Source of the DNA: Deltaproteobacteria bacterium
GTDB lineage: Bacteria > Chloroflexota > Dehalococcoidia > Dehalococcoidales > BS750m-G39
NCBI GenBank assembly: GCA_030603275.1
Contig: JAUVYB010000004.1
Span: 1 to 64,000, forward strand
Direction: 5' to 3'
DNA length: 64,000 bases
Shown: in pieces, positions 46,156 to 54,454 of the stretch
How the letters are laid out: each line of letters begins with the position of its first letter
Numbering within the stretch: the first letter of the stretch is position 1
Made by a program: the position numbers and the translations under genes
Notes under the pieces: model-generated
Database searches by the model: none
What the model was told of the DNA's origin: nothing
The model's input: only the letters and a program-made list of their open reading frames with translations

Positions 46156-47973
46156 TTATAAAAACTCCTTTATCTTTTTAGCCAGTTTCAGGGTAATGCC
46201 TTTAGCGGTAGCCAGCTCCTCAAGCGGAGCCTCCCTTATAGCCTTGACCGAGCCGAACTGGCGGATTAAAGCCCGCTTGCGCCCTGGCCCGATGCCGGGA
46301 ACAGTATCCAGCGCCGAGGCGAAGGCCTGCTTTTGGCGCACCCTCCGGTGATAGCCCAGGGCAAAGCGGTGCGCTTCGTCCCGGAGGCGCTGTAAAAGCT
46401 GGAGGCCGGGGGATGAGCGGGGTAAAACCACGGGCCTGGATTTTTTGGGGATAAAAATCTCCTCGTTTTCCTTGGCCAGACCGGCGGCGGGGATAGAGTC
46501 AGCCCCCATTTCCTTCATAGCAGCCAGGGCGGCGCTGAGCTGTCCCTTGCCCCCGTCGATGAGGACGAGGTCGGGCATGGCCGCCCATGTGCCCGAGGCA
46601 TCGCCGCCCCGCTTGAAGCGCCTTTTGAGCACCTCGCCGAGCATGGCGTAGTCGTCAATGCCGGCGACGGTCTTAATCCTAAAACGCCTATAATTAGAGG
46701 GCTTGGGCCTGCCCTGCTCGAAGACGACCATGCTGCCCACGGCGGCGGCCCCCTGGATATCCGATATATCGTAGCCTTCTATGCGGGCGGGGAGGCGGGG
46801 TAGCTCAAGCTCCCGCTTTATTTCTTCCAGCGCCGCCGATACGGCTTTAGGCGAGGCGAACTGCTTAATTTTTAAATGCTCCAGCCCCTCCCGGGCGTTT
46901 TCGGCAACGATACCGACCAGCTGCTTCTTGTTGCCCCGGCGGGGCACCTGAATATTTACCCGGCTCCCCCGCCTGGCCCGCAGCCAGTCCCGGAGCACGG
47001 CCGCGTCCTCCGCCGGGTGCTGGAGTAACAGCAAGGGGGGGATGTGGGGGGCGGAGGCGTAAAACTGCTTGATGAAGCTGGCCATTACCTGCCCCGGCTC
47101 CTCGTAGCGGGTGCCCCGCAGTAGAAAGCTCTCCCGGCCGATGAGCTTGCCGCCCCTTATAAAGAAGACCTGTACGTAAGCCTGGTCTTTATCCTCAACG
47201 AAGGCGATGACATCCTGCTCCCCCTTTACCGTGGCGGCGATTCTCTGCCCCTCGATAACCTGCTCCACCGCCTGAATCTGGTCCCTCAAGCGGGCGGCTT
47301 TTTCGAAGTCCATAGCTTCCGCCGCCTGCGCCATCCGGGCTTTAAGCTGCTTGACTATCTTTTCCTGCCTGCCCTCCAGGAAGAGGACTACCTGCCTGAT
47401 GACCCCGGCGTACTCCCGGCGGCTGACCAGGCCGATACAGGGAGCCAGGCAGTGCCCGATGTCATACTCAAGGCAGGCCCTAGTATCGGTGCCGGTGATG
47501 GGACTGGAGCAGGAGCGGAAGGGGAAAATCCCCTTGAGCAGCTTGAGCGTCCGGCGTATTGATCCGGCACTGGCAAAGGGGCCGAAGTAGCGCCCCCCGT
47601 TTTCCTCCAGGCGGCGGGTGATGTGCACCCGGGGCCAGTCCTCGCCTAAATCTATCTTTAAATAGGGGAAGGTCTTATCGTCCTTAAGGCTGACATTGTA
47701 GCGGGGGTGGTGCCGCTTTATCAGGTTAAGCTCTAAGATTAGCGCCTCCTGCTCCGAGGCGGTGACGAAGTATTCCAGGTCGGCGATTTTAGCCACCATG
47801 CGCCCGATTTTGGGCGTCAGCTTCTGCCCGGCGCCGAAATACGAGCCTACCCGGTGGCGCAGGTTGGCCGCCTTGCCCGCATAGATAATAGTGCCATCGG
47901 CGTCTTTAAAGAGATAGACGCCGGGACGAAAGGGCAGCCCTTTTATCTGCTCGGTTATATAGCCTGCCGTCAT
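46156..47973 (-). CDS. uvrC: Excinuclease ABC subunit C
   Basis: The dual-incision nuclease of nucleotide excision repair. The GIY-YIG domain occupies residues 15-95 (GVYLFKDADGTIIYAGKAANLRHRV), a Cys set in ACLEYDIGHCLAPC follows, then the UVR motif near 200-235 (MAQAAEAMDFEKAARLRDQIQ). The RNase H-like C-terminal nuclease (EGYDISDIQGAAAVGSMVVFEQG, VLIDGGKGQL) and the final helix-hairpin-helix pair complete it. Length 605 is normal. The -10 box TACAAT ends 8 bases before the ATG, so the mRNA looks leaderless. Confidence 0.98.
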   Translation of the reverse strand: MTAGYITEQIKGLPFRPGVYLFKDADGTIIYAGKAANLRHRVGSYFGAGQKLTPKIGRMVAKIADLEYFVTASEQEALILELNLIKRHHPRYNVSLKDDKTFPYLKIDLGEDWPRVHITRRLEENGGRYFGPFASAGSIRRTLKLLKGIFPFRSCSSPITGTDTRACLEYDIGHCLAPCIGLVSRREYAGVIRQVVLFLEGRQEKIVKQLKARMAQAAEAMDFEKAARLRDQIQAVEQVIEGQRIAATVKGEQDVIAFVEDKDQAYVQVFFIRGGKLIGRESFLLRGTRYEEPGQVMASFIKQFYASAPHIPPLLLLQHPAEDAAVLRDWLRARRGSRVNIQVPRRGNKKQLVGIVAENAREGLEHLKIKQFASPKAVSAALEEIKRELELPRLPARIEGYDISDIQGAAAVGSMVVFEQGRPKPSNYRRFRIKTVAGIDDYAMLGEVLKRRFKRGGDASGTWAAMPDLVLIDGGKGQLSAALAAMKEMGADSIPAAGLAKENEEIFIPKKSRPVVLPRSSPGLQLLQRLRDEAHRFALGYHRRVRQKQAFASALDTVPGIGPGRKRALIRQFGSVKAIREAPLEELATAKGITLKLAKKIKEFL

Positions 47974-47981
47974 ACAGATTT

Positions 47982-48010
47982 ATTGTAGCATAGCCCATGC
48001 GGGGGGCAAA
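47982..48010 (-). promoter_or_regulatory. Predicted promoter for uvrC-DRG, leaderless
   Basis: On the minus strand TTTGCC, 17 bases and TGC-TACAAT (extended -10). The uvrC ATG is 8 bases after the -10 box, so the mRNA would have almost no leader. Confidence 0.5.
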
Positions 48011-48046
48011 GTCCTCCCTTTGTTGACAGCTGTCCTGCCCCCACCC

Positions 48047-48074
48047 TTGACAAATTCGCCCGTTGGTATATCAT
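48047..48074 (+). promoter_or_regulatory. Predicted promoter for the surface protein genes
   Basis: TTGACA (48047-48052), 16 bases and TATCAT (48069-48074). The leader is about 30 bases with a GGGGGG run before the ATG at 48112. The -10 hexamer is the same as that of rpoB. Confidence 0.6.
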
Positions 48075-48111
48075 AGAGCTTAATAGAGTTTTGGCTCAAG
48101 GGGGGTATTAA

Positions 48112-49314
48112 ATGAGGCGGTTCCTGAGCATTTTGTTCGCCCTGGGGCTGGTATTGAGCTTCAGCCTGGTGACAGCAGTGCCCGTCCTGGCCGTGCCCGA
48201 AGTCTGGGTTGATGATGGTTTCACCCCGGCAACTCCCGGCTGGGGCACCACCCACTTTGCCACCATCACCAATGGCATTATTGCTGCCGACCTAGGCAGC
48301 GCTACTGTCCATGTGGCTGCCGGCACCTACTATGAGCAAGACATCCTCATGAAGAACGGGGTGGACGTGCTGGGGGCGGGGGCCGGTAGTACCACCATTG
48401 ACGCCGGCGGCGGCGGCGGCCACGTGGTGATCGCCAGCGGTGTGGACTCGACAACCACCATCGATGGCTTTACCATCACCGGCGGCAACACCGACGTCGG
48501 CGGGGGGATGTACATTTACAATGCCTCCTCGCCGACGGTGAGCAACTGCATCATCACCGGCAACCATGCCGCCAACTACGGCGGCGGGATGTACATTCAT
48601 GAATCATCGCCGCTGGTGGTCAACTGCGTCTTCGAGAGCAACACGTCCGATAACCGCGGCGGGGGAATCGCCTGCCGGTCTGGTTCCACCCCCACTATTG
48701 TCAATTGCATTATCGTCGACAACACGGCAGTTGACGGCGGGGGAATCTACGTTGACGGCACTTCCGCCCCCACCATTGTCAATAACACTATTGTCGGCAA
48801 CACGGCAACTACCGGCGGCGGAATATACACCGGTCCCTCACCCACCATTACCAATAACATCATCGTCAGCAACACGGCAACTACCGGCGGCGGAATATAC
48901 TGTACCACCGCCACACTCGCAATATACTACAACGATGTCTACAATAATGACCTGGTTAACTGCATATCAACCAGCGGAATCTCCTCAGACCCCGAGTTTA
49001 TCGGCGGCGGCGACTACCACCTCGACTCATCCGTTCCCTCTCCCTGCATTGATGCCGGCGATAACGCGGCCATACCCGTTGGGATTACCACCGACTTCGA
49101 GGGTGAGCCGCGCATCTATCCTGGAGGAGGAACGGTGGATATGGGCGCCGACGAGTACTATGTGGCACCACCACCACCACCCAGCGGGACGGTGGGCGGG
49201 GAGGTCTACCCGGTAGATAAGGCGGCCCTGCTGCTGCCCTGGCTGGGTTTGGGGCTGGTTCTGATTTTAGCCGCCGGCGGCTTAATCCTGGTAAGACGAC
49301 AAGCCCATCGATAA
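48112..49314 (+). CDS. Secreted right-handed beta-helix protein with C-terminal membrane anchor
   Basis: A 400-residue exported protein. A signal peptide (about 1-27, ending VLA) leads into parallel beta-helix repeats of 20-25 residues with VNCIITGN-, IVNCIIVDNTAVDGGGIYV- and NNTIVGNTATTGGGIYT-like turns. The end of the helix region has DPEFIGGGDYHLDSSVPSP and GADEYY, typical of surface beta-helix proteins. A proline linker precedes GGEVYPVDKAALLLPWLGLGL and a basic end (RRQAHR), a single membrane anchor. It probably displays a polysaccharide-binding or lyase-like helix at the surface. The following lipoprotein gene lies 7 bases on. Confidence 0.88.
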   Translation: MRRFLSILFALGLVLSFSLVTAVPVLAVPEVWVDDGFTPATPGWGTTHFATITNGIIAADLGSATVHVAAGTYYEQDILMKNGVDVLGAGAGSTTIDAGGGGGHVVIASGVDSTTTIDGFTITGGNTDVGGGMYIYNASSPTVSNCIITGNHAANYGGGMYIHESSPLVVNCVFESNTSDNRGGGIACRSGSTPTIVNCIIVDNTAVDGGGIYVDGTSAPTIVNNTIVGNTATTGGGIYTGPSPTITNNIIVSNTATTGGGIYCTTATLAIYYNDVYNNDLVNCISTSGISSDPEFIGGGDYHLDSSVPSPCIDAGDNAAIPVGITTDFEGEPRIYPGGGTVDMGADEYYVAPPPPPSGTVGGEVYPVDKAALLLPWLGLGLVLILAAGGLILVRRQAHR

Positions 49315-49321
49315 ACCAGCT

Positions 49322-50125
49322 ATGAAGCGGTATCTGATTATAGCCCTGGCGGTGCTTACCCTGGCCCTGCCGGGGTTAGCTTTATGCACCGGCTGCCCGC
49401 CACCCCCCTCCAATTCCGGAACCAGAGCCGCCATCGTTGACCAGCTGGCCGTCATGGATCCAAACCAGGACTTTACCGACCGGGTGACGGCCGAGCTTGA
49501 AGCCTGCGGCTTTGAGGTGGATGTTTACTCGGGGGAGGAGGTCAGCGTTGAGCTCTACCGCCGGCTGCCCCAATACGGCTACAAGCTAATCATCTTCCGC
49601 GCCCACGCCGGTCTTTTGCAAGCGGAGGACGATTCCGGGGTAGTGGGGGTAAAGCAGGCCACCTACCTGTTTACCGCCGAGGAATACCGGCAGTACAGAT
49701 ACGTCCGCGAGCAGCTGGACGACCAGCTCCTGCCGGCGGAGATGACCCCTGACTTTCCCCTGGTCTTTGCCGTCAATTCCAGGTTTGTCCTGGAGAGCAT
49801 GCCGGGGAGTTTTGACGACACGCTGATAATAATGATGGGCTGCTCCTGTAGCTACCTGGAGGATATGGCCGCCGCCTTTATCTTTAAGGGGGCGTCAACC
49901 TATATGGGGTGGGGCGGCAGCGTGACTCTGGACTATGTCGACCGGGCCGCCGCCGACCTTATCACCAACCTGTGTACTGAAGGCATGACGGTGGGAGAGG
50001 CAGCGGCCAAAACCATGACCGGGATAGGGCCCGACCCGGAATGGGGCGCCGGCCTGAGATTCCACCCCAGAGAGAGCAGCGGGCAGACTATCGCCGAACT
50101 TGCAGGGACAACGGGCGGGGAGTAA
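49322..50125 (+). CDS. Lipoprotein with possible caspase-fold cysteine peptidase domain
   Basis: A 267-residue exported protein whose signal peptide ends in CTG-Cys25, so it is a probable lipoprotein. The core shows an order seen in caspase-hemoglobinase-fold peptidases (gingipain/CHAT type). A beta-strand then His is in YKLIIFRAHAG (His95). A second strand and Cys follow in DTLIIMMGCSCSYLED (Cys174 or Cys176), then an AAAFIFKGASTYMGWGGSV helix-strand. I know no named family for it. The catalytic dyad is inference. It is in an operon with the beta-helix surface protein, so it may process a surface or secreted substrate. Confidence 0.68.
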   Translation: MKRYLIIALAVLTLALPGLALCTGCPPPPSNSGTRAAIVDQLAVMDPNQDFTDRVTAELEACGFEVDVYSGEEVSVELYRRLPQYGYKLIIFRAHAGLLQAEDDSGVVGVKQATYLFTAEEYRQYRYVREQLDDQLLPAEMTPDFPLVFAVNSRFVLESMPGSFDDTLIIMMGCSCSYLEDMAAAFIFKGASTYMGWGGSVTLDYVDRAAADLITNLCTEGMTVGEAAAKTMTGIGPDPEWGAGLRFHPRESSGQTIAELAGTTGGE

Positions 50126-50217
50126 AGCTTTTTTTCAATGAACAAGGCGCTTAACGGCTGAATTTTCTTTCTAGTTATGTTAAAATACATAAAATCATCC
50201 GGCAGTGAGGAGGAGTG

Positions 50218-51123
50218 GTGAAAGAAGCTATTGATAAATTCCTGAACTATCTGGCGGTGGAGAAGGGCTTTTCCCGGAACACCACAGAAGCCTACAAGAA
50301 CGACCTGAACCAGCTGACCGGCTTTCTGGAAGAGGCGGCCAAGGGGGGAACTATCCCGCCCTGGACAGCCTTTGACCGGCAGGCCGTCTTAAGCTACCTG
50401 ACCAACCTCAAGGAGAGGCGGTACGCCGCCACAACGGTAGCCCGCAAGGTGGCCGCCATCAAGTCCTTCTTCAGCTTTCTGACGGCGGAGGGGCTGGTAA
50501 AGGAAAACCCAACGCGGGATGTGCCCTCACCGAGGGTGGGCAAGTCGCTGCCCAAGCCAATCTCAATCACACAGGCCCGCCAGCTGCTGGACGAAACGGA
50601 AAAGCGGGCGACGCCGGAAGCCAAGAGAGATAAAGCCATGCTGCACCTGCTCTATGCCAGCGGCATGAGGGTGAGCGAACTGGTATCGCTGAACCTGAAC
50701 GATATAGATACTGACGGCGGCTATGTGCGCTGCTTCGGCAAAGGGAGCAAGGAGCGGCTCATCCCCATTCACAGCCAGGCGGTGGCGGCGCTGAAGGATT
50801 ATATAAGCGAGGGACACCCCAGGCTGAAAGCCGGCGACGGAGAGGAGGCCCTGTTCCTTAACCGGCGCGGCGAGAGGCTGACACGGCAGGGGCTGTGGCA
50901 GATACTCAAGGGCTACGCTAAAGCGGCCAAGCTGGGTGTTGAAATTACCCCCCATACGCTGCGGCACAGCTTTGCCACCCACATGCTGAGCGGCGGGGCC
51001 GACCTGAGGTCGGTTCAGGAGCTGCTGGGGCACGCCAATATCTCCACCACTCAGGTCTATACCCACCTGACCACGGAACACGTCCGGCGCGCCTATGAAA
51101 AATCTCACCCGAGGGCTAAGTAG
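50218..51123 (+). CDS. xerC: Tyrosine recombinase XerC/XerD type
   Basis: A site-specific recombinase that resolves chromosome dimers at dif or works on mobile DNA. The core-binding N-terminal domain (FLNYLAVEKGFSRNTTEAYKNDL) precedes the catalytic domain with Arg151, Lys175, His246, Arg249, His272 and Tyr281 (in GMRVSEL, GKGSKER, HTLRHSFATH, LGHANIS, VYTHL). Two GTG codons are adjacent (50215, 50218); GAGGAGGA at 50207-50214 suits the second. It has chromosomal base composition and no adjacent phage genes, consistent with a housekeeping Xer. Confidence 0.92.
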   Translation: MKEAIDKFLNYLAVEKGFSRNTTEAYKNDLNQLTGFLEEAAKGGTIPPWTAFDRQAVLSYLTNLKERRYAATTVARKVAAIKSFFSFLTAEGLVKENPTRDVPSPRVGKSLPKPISITQARQLLDETEKRATPEAKRDKAMLHLLYASGMRVSELVSLNLNDIDTDGGYVRCFGKGSKERLIPIHSQAVAALKDYISEGHPRLKAGDGEEALFLNRRGERLTRQGLWQILKGYAKAAKLGVEITPHTLRHSFATHMLSGGADLRSVQELLGHANISTTQVYTHLTTEHVRRAYEKSHPRAK

Positions 51124-51133
51124 GAGGTAGCAG

Positions 51134-51409
51134 ATGACGGGCAAATCAAAGCGGGGCAAACACCTGTCGCGGAGCCAGAGAAAGGGCAAGAAGGTTTTTT
51201 CGGCACCGGCGGCTTTGAAACCGGTAGGGACGGGAGCAAGCAGGCCGGCTCCCGAAGCAGTTAAGGCACCTCCGGCACCGGCGCCAAAGCTAAAAGCTCC
51301 GGTCATGGTGGCCCATGCTTCCAACGTGGTCGCCGAGCTGCGCCGAATCGGCATCTTGGCGGGGATAATGATAGTTATTCTGGTGATTTTAGCCCTGATT
51401 TTCGCTTGA
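51134..51409 (+). CDS. Small tail-anchored membrane protein, unknown function
   Basis: A 91-residue protein with a strongly basic N-terminus (KSKRGKHLSRSQRKGKK), a Pro/Ala-rich middle, and one C-terminal membrane helix (IGILAGIMIVILVILALIFA). I do not recognise it. It starts 10 bases after xerC and is probably co-transcribed with it. A GGAGG site precedes the ATG. Confidence 0.72.
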   Translation: MTGKSKRGKHLSRSQRKGKKVFSAPAALKPVGTGASRPAPEAVKAPPAPAPKLKAPVMVAHASNVVAELRRIGILAGIMIVILVILALIFA

Positions 51410-51436
51410 ATCCCGTCCCTGCGGTGGGTAGCTATT

Positions 51437-52075
51437 ATGGATTTTGAAGCGGCCAGGGCTGAGCTAATCGAGCAACTCAGCACCGAGATTATAGACCAAA
51501 GGGTACTGGCGGCGATGCGCGCTATCCCCAGGGAGCTTTTTATACCCCCGGAAAGCCGTCACCTGGCCTACCAGGATAAACCGCTGCCTATCGGCCACGG
51601 GCAGACCATCTCCCAGCCGTTTATTATCGCCCTGATGACCGAGGCGCTGGAGCTTACCGGCAAGGAGAAGGTGCTGGAGATAGGCACCGGCAGCGGCTAC
51701 CAGGCGGCCATCCTGGCCGAGCTGGCAGGGAAGGTGGTTACCACCGAACGGGTTAAGCCCCTGGCGGATACGGCTAAAAAGCTGCTGGACAAGCTGGGCT
51801 ATACCAACATCGAGGTACACCCGGCCGAGGAAACCCTGGGCTGGCGGCGGCAGGCCCCCTATGACGCCATTATGGTTACCGCGGCCGCTCCCAAGGTGCC
51901 GCCCGAGCTTATCGCCCAGCTCGCCATCGGGGGGCGGCTGGTGATTCCGGTCGGCTCCCGCGATATCCAGGAGCTGTGCAAAATCAGCCGGGGCAAGAAG
52001 AAGAATAAAATTAAGAACCTTGGCGGCTGCCGTTTCGTTTCTCTAATCGGCAGGGGCGCCTGGGAAACGGACTAG
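51437..52075 (+). CDS. pcm: Protein-L-isoaspartate O-methyltransferase
   Basis: Repairs damaged isoaspartyl residues using SAM. The SAM motif I is VLEIGTGSGYQAAILAEL, the substrate region AYQDKPLPIGHGQTISQPFIIALM is diagnostic of PCMT, and APYDAIMVTAAAPKVPPELIAQL completes the fold. Length 212 is normal. It follows the small membrane protein closely. Confidence 0.95.
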   Translation: MDFEAARAELIEQLSTEIIDQRVLAAMRAIPRELFIPPESRHLAYQDKPLPIGHGQTISQPFIIALMTEALELTGKEKVLEIGTGSGYQAAILAELAGKVVTTERVKPLADTAKKLLDKLGYTNIEVHPAEETLGWRRQAPYDAIMVTAAAPKVPPELIAQLAIGGRLVIPVGSRDIQELCKISRGKKKNKIKNLGGCRFVSLIGRGAWETD

Positions 52076-52087
52076 AAGGAGGGCGAG

Positions 52088-52663
52088 ATGGAATTAATAG
52101 AAGCAATAAAGGGCCGGAGAAGCATCCGCAAGTATACGTCCAGGGCGGTGGACGATAAGACCCTGAATACTATCTTAGAAGCCGCCCGCCAGGCGCCGTC
52201 CTGGGCTAATACCCAGTGCTGGCGATTCATTCTGGTGCGGGATAGCAAGATAAAGGACAGGCTCGCTGACACTTTAATGCGTTTACCCGACAGGCTTAAT
52301 CCGAGTGCCGAGGCTGTCAAGAAGACGTCGGTGACCATCGTCGCCTGTGCCGAGACAAAGAGGTCGGGCTATTCCTTCCGTGAGCCAAAAGAACCGGTGA
52401 CCGATAAGGGAGACTGGTACATGTATGACGTCGCCCTGGCCATGCAGAACCTGACGCTGGCCGCCCACGCCCTGGGCCTGGGCACGGTACACATCGGCGC
52501 TTTCGACGCGGTAAAGGCGGCCGAGGTTCTGGGAGTGCCTGAGGGCTACGCTGTCGTCACTATGACCCCGCTGGGCTACCCCGATGAAGCGCCCGAAGCC
52601 AGGCCGAGGAAAGAGCTAAATGAAATCGTTTTCTACGATAAGTTTGGTGGTGAACAAGGCTAA
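52088..52663 (+). CDS. Nitroreductase-family flavoprotein
   Basis: A 191-residue FMN-dependent oxidoreductase. The opening ELIEAIKGRRSIRKYTSRAVDD and ARQAPSWANTQCWRFILVRD are characteristic of the family, as is the AAHALGLGTVHIGAF dimer helix with GYAVVTMTPLGYPDEAP at the end. The substrate is unknown; members reduce nitro groups, quinones or other small acceptors. A good AAGGAGG site precedes the ATG, 12 bases after pcm. Confidence 0.93.
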   Translation: MELIEAIKGRRSIRKYTSRAVDDKTLNTILEAARQAPSWANTQCWRFILVRDSKIKDRLADTLMRLPDRLNPSAEAVKKTSVTIVACAETKRSGYSFREPKEPVTDKGDWYMYDVALAMQNLTLAAHALGLGTVHIGAFDAVKAAEVLGVPEGYAVVTMTPLGYPDEAPEARPRKELNEIVFYDKFGGEQG

Positions 52664-52713
52664 GCCGGCATGAGATACAGATGGTGGGTTATTAATAACA
52701 AGGAGGAAACGCT

Positions 52714-53199
52714 ATGAATGAGCTGGGTATGGTCGCTCCCTTCTGGGTAATAGTGCTGATATGGCTGGCCAAAGTGGTGGTGCTGACTTTAGTCTCGGCG
52801 CTGCTGGCCTGCCTGGGCGTGCGGGCGCTGGACGCCTTAACCCCCCACATCCCCCACCGCGAGCGCATCGGGGAGGACCCGGTGGCTACCGGACTGTTTA
52901 TCAGCGGCTTCTTTATCCTCATGGGGCTGGTCATCCACGGCGCCATCACGGCACTTACCGCCGTCACCACCCCCATAGTCTGGTACATCTTTGATTTCAG
53001 GACCTGGGGGCTGCTGGCCATGAGCTTCGTGGTGAGCCTGCTTATCGGGGTAGCCCTGTTCTATATCATGGACAAGCTGACACCTAAAATACCCTTTGCC
53101 GGCATCAAGAACAGCCCGGTGGCGGTAGGGATACACGTCTTCGGCTACCTGGTCTTCTTCGGCCTGATCCTCCACGCCGCCCTGACGGGACCACTATGA
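52714..53199 (+). CDS. Four-helix membrane protein of unknown function
   Basis: A 161-residue hydrophobic protein with about four membrane segments in two similar halves. Each half ends with a HIP-like loop (ALDALTPHIPHRERIGEDPVATGLFISG and DKLTPKIPFAGIKNSPVAVGIHVFG), suggesting an internal duplication. I do not recognise the family. A GGAGG site precedes the ATG. It overlaps the following transglutaminase-like gene by 4 bases (ATGA), so the two are coupled. Confidence 0.75.
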   Translation: MNELGMVAPFWVIVLIWLAKVVVLTLVSALLACLGVRALDALTPHIPHRERIGEDPVATGLFISGFFILMGLVIHGAITALTAVTTPIVWYIFDFRTWGLLAMSFVVSLLIGVALFYIMDKLTPKIPFAGIKNSPVAVGIHVFGYLVFFGLILHAALTGPL

Positions 53200-54044
53200 G
53201 AAAAATCGGCATTTTAGTCGGCTTGAGCTTAATACTGGTAGCGGGCCTGGCCACCGCCGGCTACGCCTGGGCGTCTCCATCCGAGAATTTCAACGAGCTA
53301 AACGGCGACGTCTTTGACGACTGGGAGGTATGCCGCACCCGCGCCTTCGGCGAGGACGGCTTTTACCAGGTATCGGAGGCCACCTTCCGCCCGGTGATAG
53401 CCTTCGAGAGCCTGGGCGAGAACGCGGCCACGGCCTACCGCCTGGGGGAGCAGTTTGCCGGCGAGTACACCAACCGTAACCAGAGGGCGGAGGCGATATT
53501 CAGCTTCGTGCGGGACCGGGTGAGGTACACCAGCGATATCGACCAGTTTGACCACGAGGAGTTCGCCCAGAATGCCGATGAGCTGGCGGCTATACTTGAG
53601 GGGGGCGGGGCCGGCTACGGCGACTGCGAGGATAGCGCCGTACTGCTGGCAGTGATGTATAAGGGGGCGGGATACCGTTCGGCGATAGTCATCGGCGAGG
53701 GGCACACCGCCACCATGGTCCACCTGCCCGACTACGATACGGCGCCGGTGCTGTTCGAGGTGGACGGTGAGCCGGGCTGGGTCTGGGCCGAGGCTACAGG
53801 GCGGAATAACCCGCTGGGCTGGACAGCCAAGGAATTCGTCGGGGTTACCCTGGCGGCCTACGAAATAACCGAAGAAGCGATAGTCCCCGCGGAACCGACG
53901 GCACCACCTTTGATCGCAGTTTCCCAAGGCGGAGGCGGCAGTAGCAGCGGTGGCTTCCCCACCCGCTATTCCTTCTTCGGGATAATTTTCCTGTTATGGA
54001 TAGTCCCCTCTTTGTTCAGGAAAAAACGGCGGCGCGCCCGCTAG
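53196..54044 (+). CDS. Membrane-anchored transglutaminase-like protease/transferase
   Basis: A 282-residue exported protein. An N-terminal signal (IGILVGLSLILVAGLATAGYA) leads into a transglutaminase-like domain with Cys144 in YGDCEDSAVLLAVMYKGAGY and a His in EGHTATMVHLPDY. The C-terminus has a Gly/Ser linker (GGGGSSSGG) and one membrane helix (FFGIIFLLWIVPSLF) before a basic end. Such domains act as cysteine proteases or cross-linkers outside the cell. It is translated with the upstream membrane protein, which may be its partner. Confidence 0.82.
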   Translation: MRKIGILVGLSLILVAGLATAGYAWASPSENFNELNGDVFDDWEVCRTRAFGEDGFYQVSEATFRPVIAFESLGENAATAYRLGEQFAGEYTNRNQRAEAIFSFVRDRVRYTSDIDQFDHEEFAQNADELAAILEGGGAGYGDCEDSAVLLAVMYKGAGYRSAIVIGEGHTATMVHLPDYDTAPVLFEVDGEPGWVWAEATGRNNPLGWTAKEFVGVTLAAYEITEEAIVPAEPTAPPLIAVSQGGGGSSSGGFPTRYSFFGIIFLLWIVPSLFRKKRRRAR

Positions 54045-54055
54045 CCATCCACCCC

Positions 54056-54350
54056 ACTTTATAACGAGTGTTTTATTTCCCACCCTCCCACCCAAAAGAG
54101 GTTAGACCTCTCTTACTTCTTTGTTAACCCCACCCCTTTTTAACAGTACTCTTTCTTCCCACCCCCCCCCACCCTACAGAAGTGATACTTCTATCAATTT
54201 CTTTTTAGAGGGTGGGGACAAGGGGGAGATAATCTCTTCCCTCTGGGAGGTGGGGAATGAGAGAGTCTAAGAGGGGCGAAGCCCCTCTTCTAAAATAATC
54301 TTCCCCTTCCCCTTAACAAGGGGAAGGGGATACAGGGGATAGGGTTACCT
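54056..54350. repeat. Intergenic repeat elements, copy 13
   Basis: The 410-base gap before the EF-G-like gene contains left end GTGTTTTATTTCCCACCC (about 54068) with hairpin AGAGGT-TAG-ACCTCT, and a second left end with AGAAGT-GAT-ACTTCT (54178-54192). The block closes with AGAGGGGC-GAA-GCCCCTCT, a CCCCTTCCCC-TTAACAA-GGGGAAGGGG hairpin and a TACAGGGG end. It is the last copy in the window. Confidence 0.77.
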
Positions 54351-54366
54351 TAAAATAAAACTAAGC

Positions 54367-54411
54367 TTGCTCTAGCATCAAGCTCCGAGTATAATAGTCC
54401 GAGTATAATAG
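54367..54411 (+). promoter_or_regulatory. Promoter with tandem-duplicated -10 region for the EF-G-like gene
   Basis: TTGCTC (54367-54372), 17 bases and TATAAT (54390-54395). The 14-base block TCCGAGTATAATAG then occurs twice in direct tandem (54384-54397, 54398-54411), duplicating the -10 box. Two start points 14 bases apart would be possible. Confidence 0.55.
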
Positions 54412-54454
54412 CTTATTGGATTATCGGATTAAGATATAGAGAGCAGGTGCCCAG

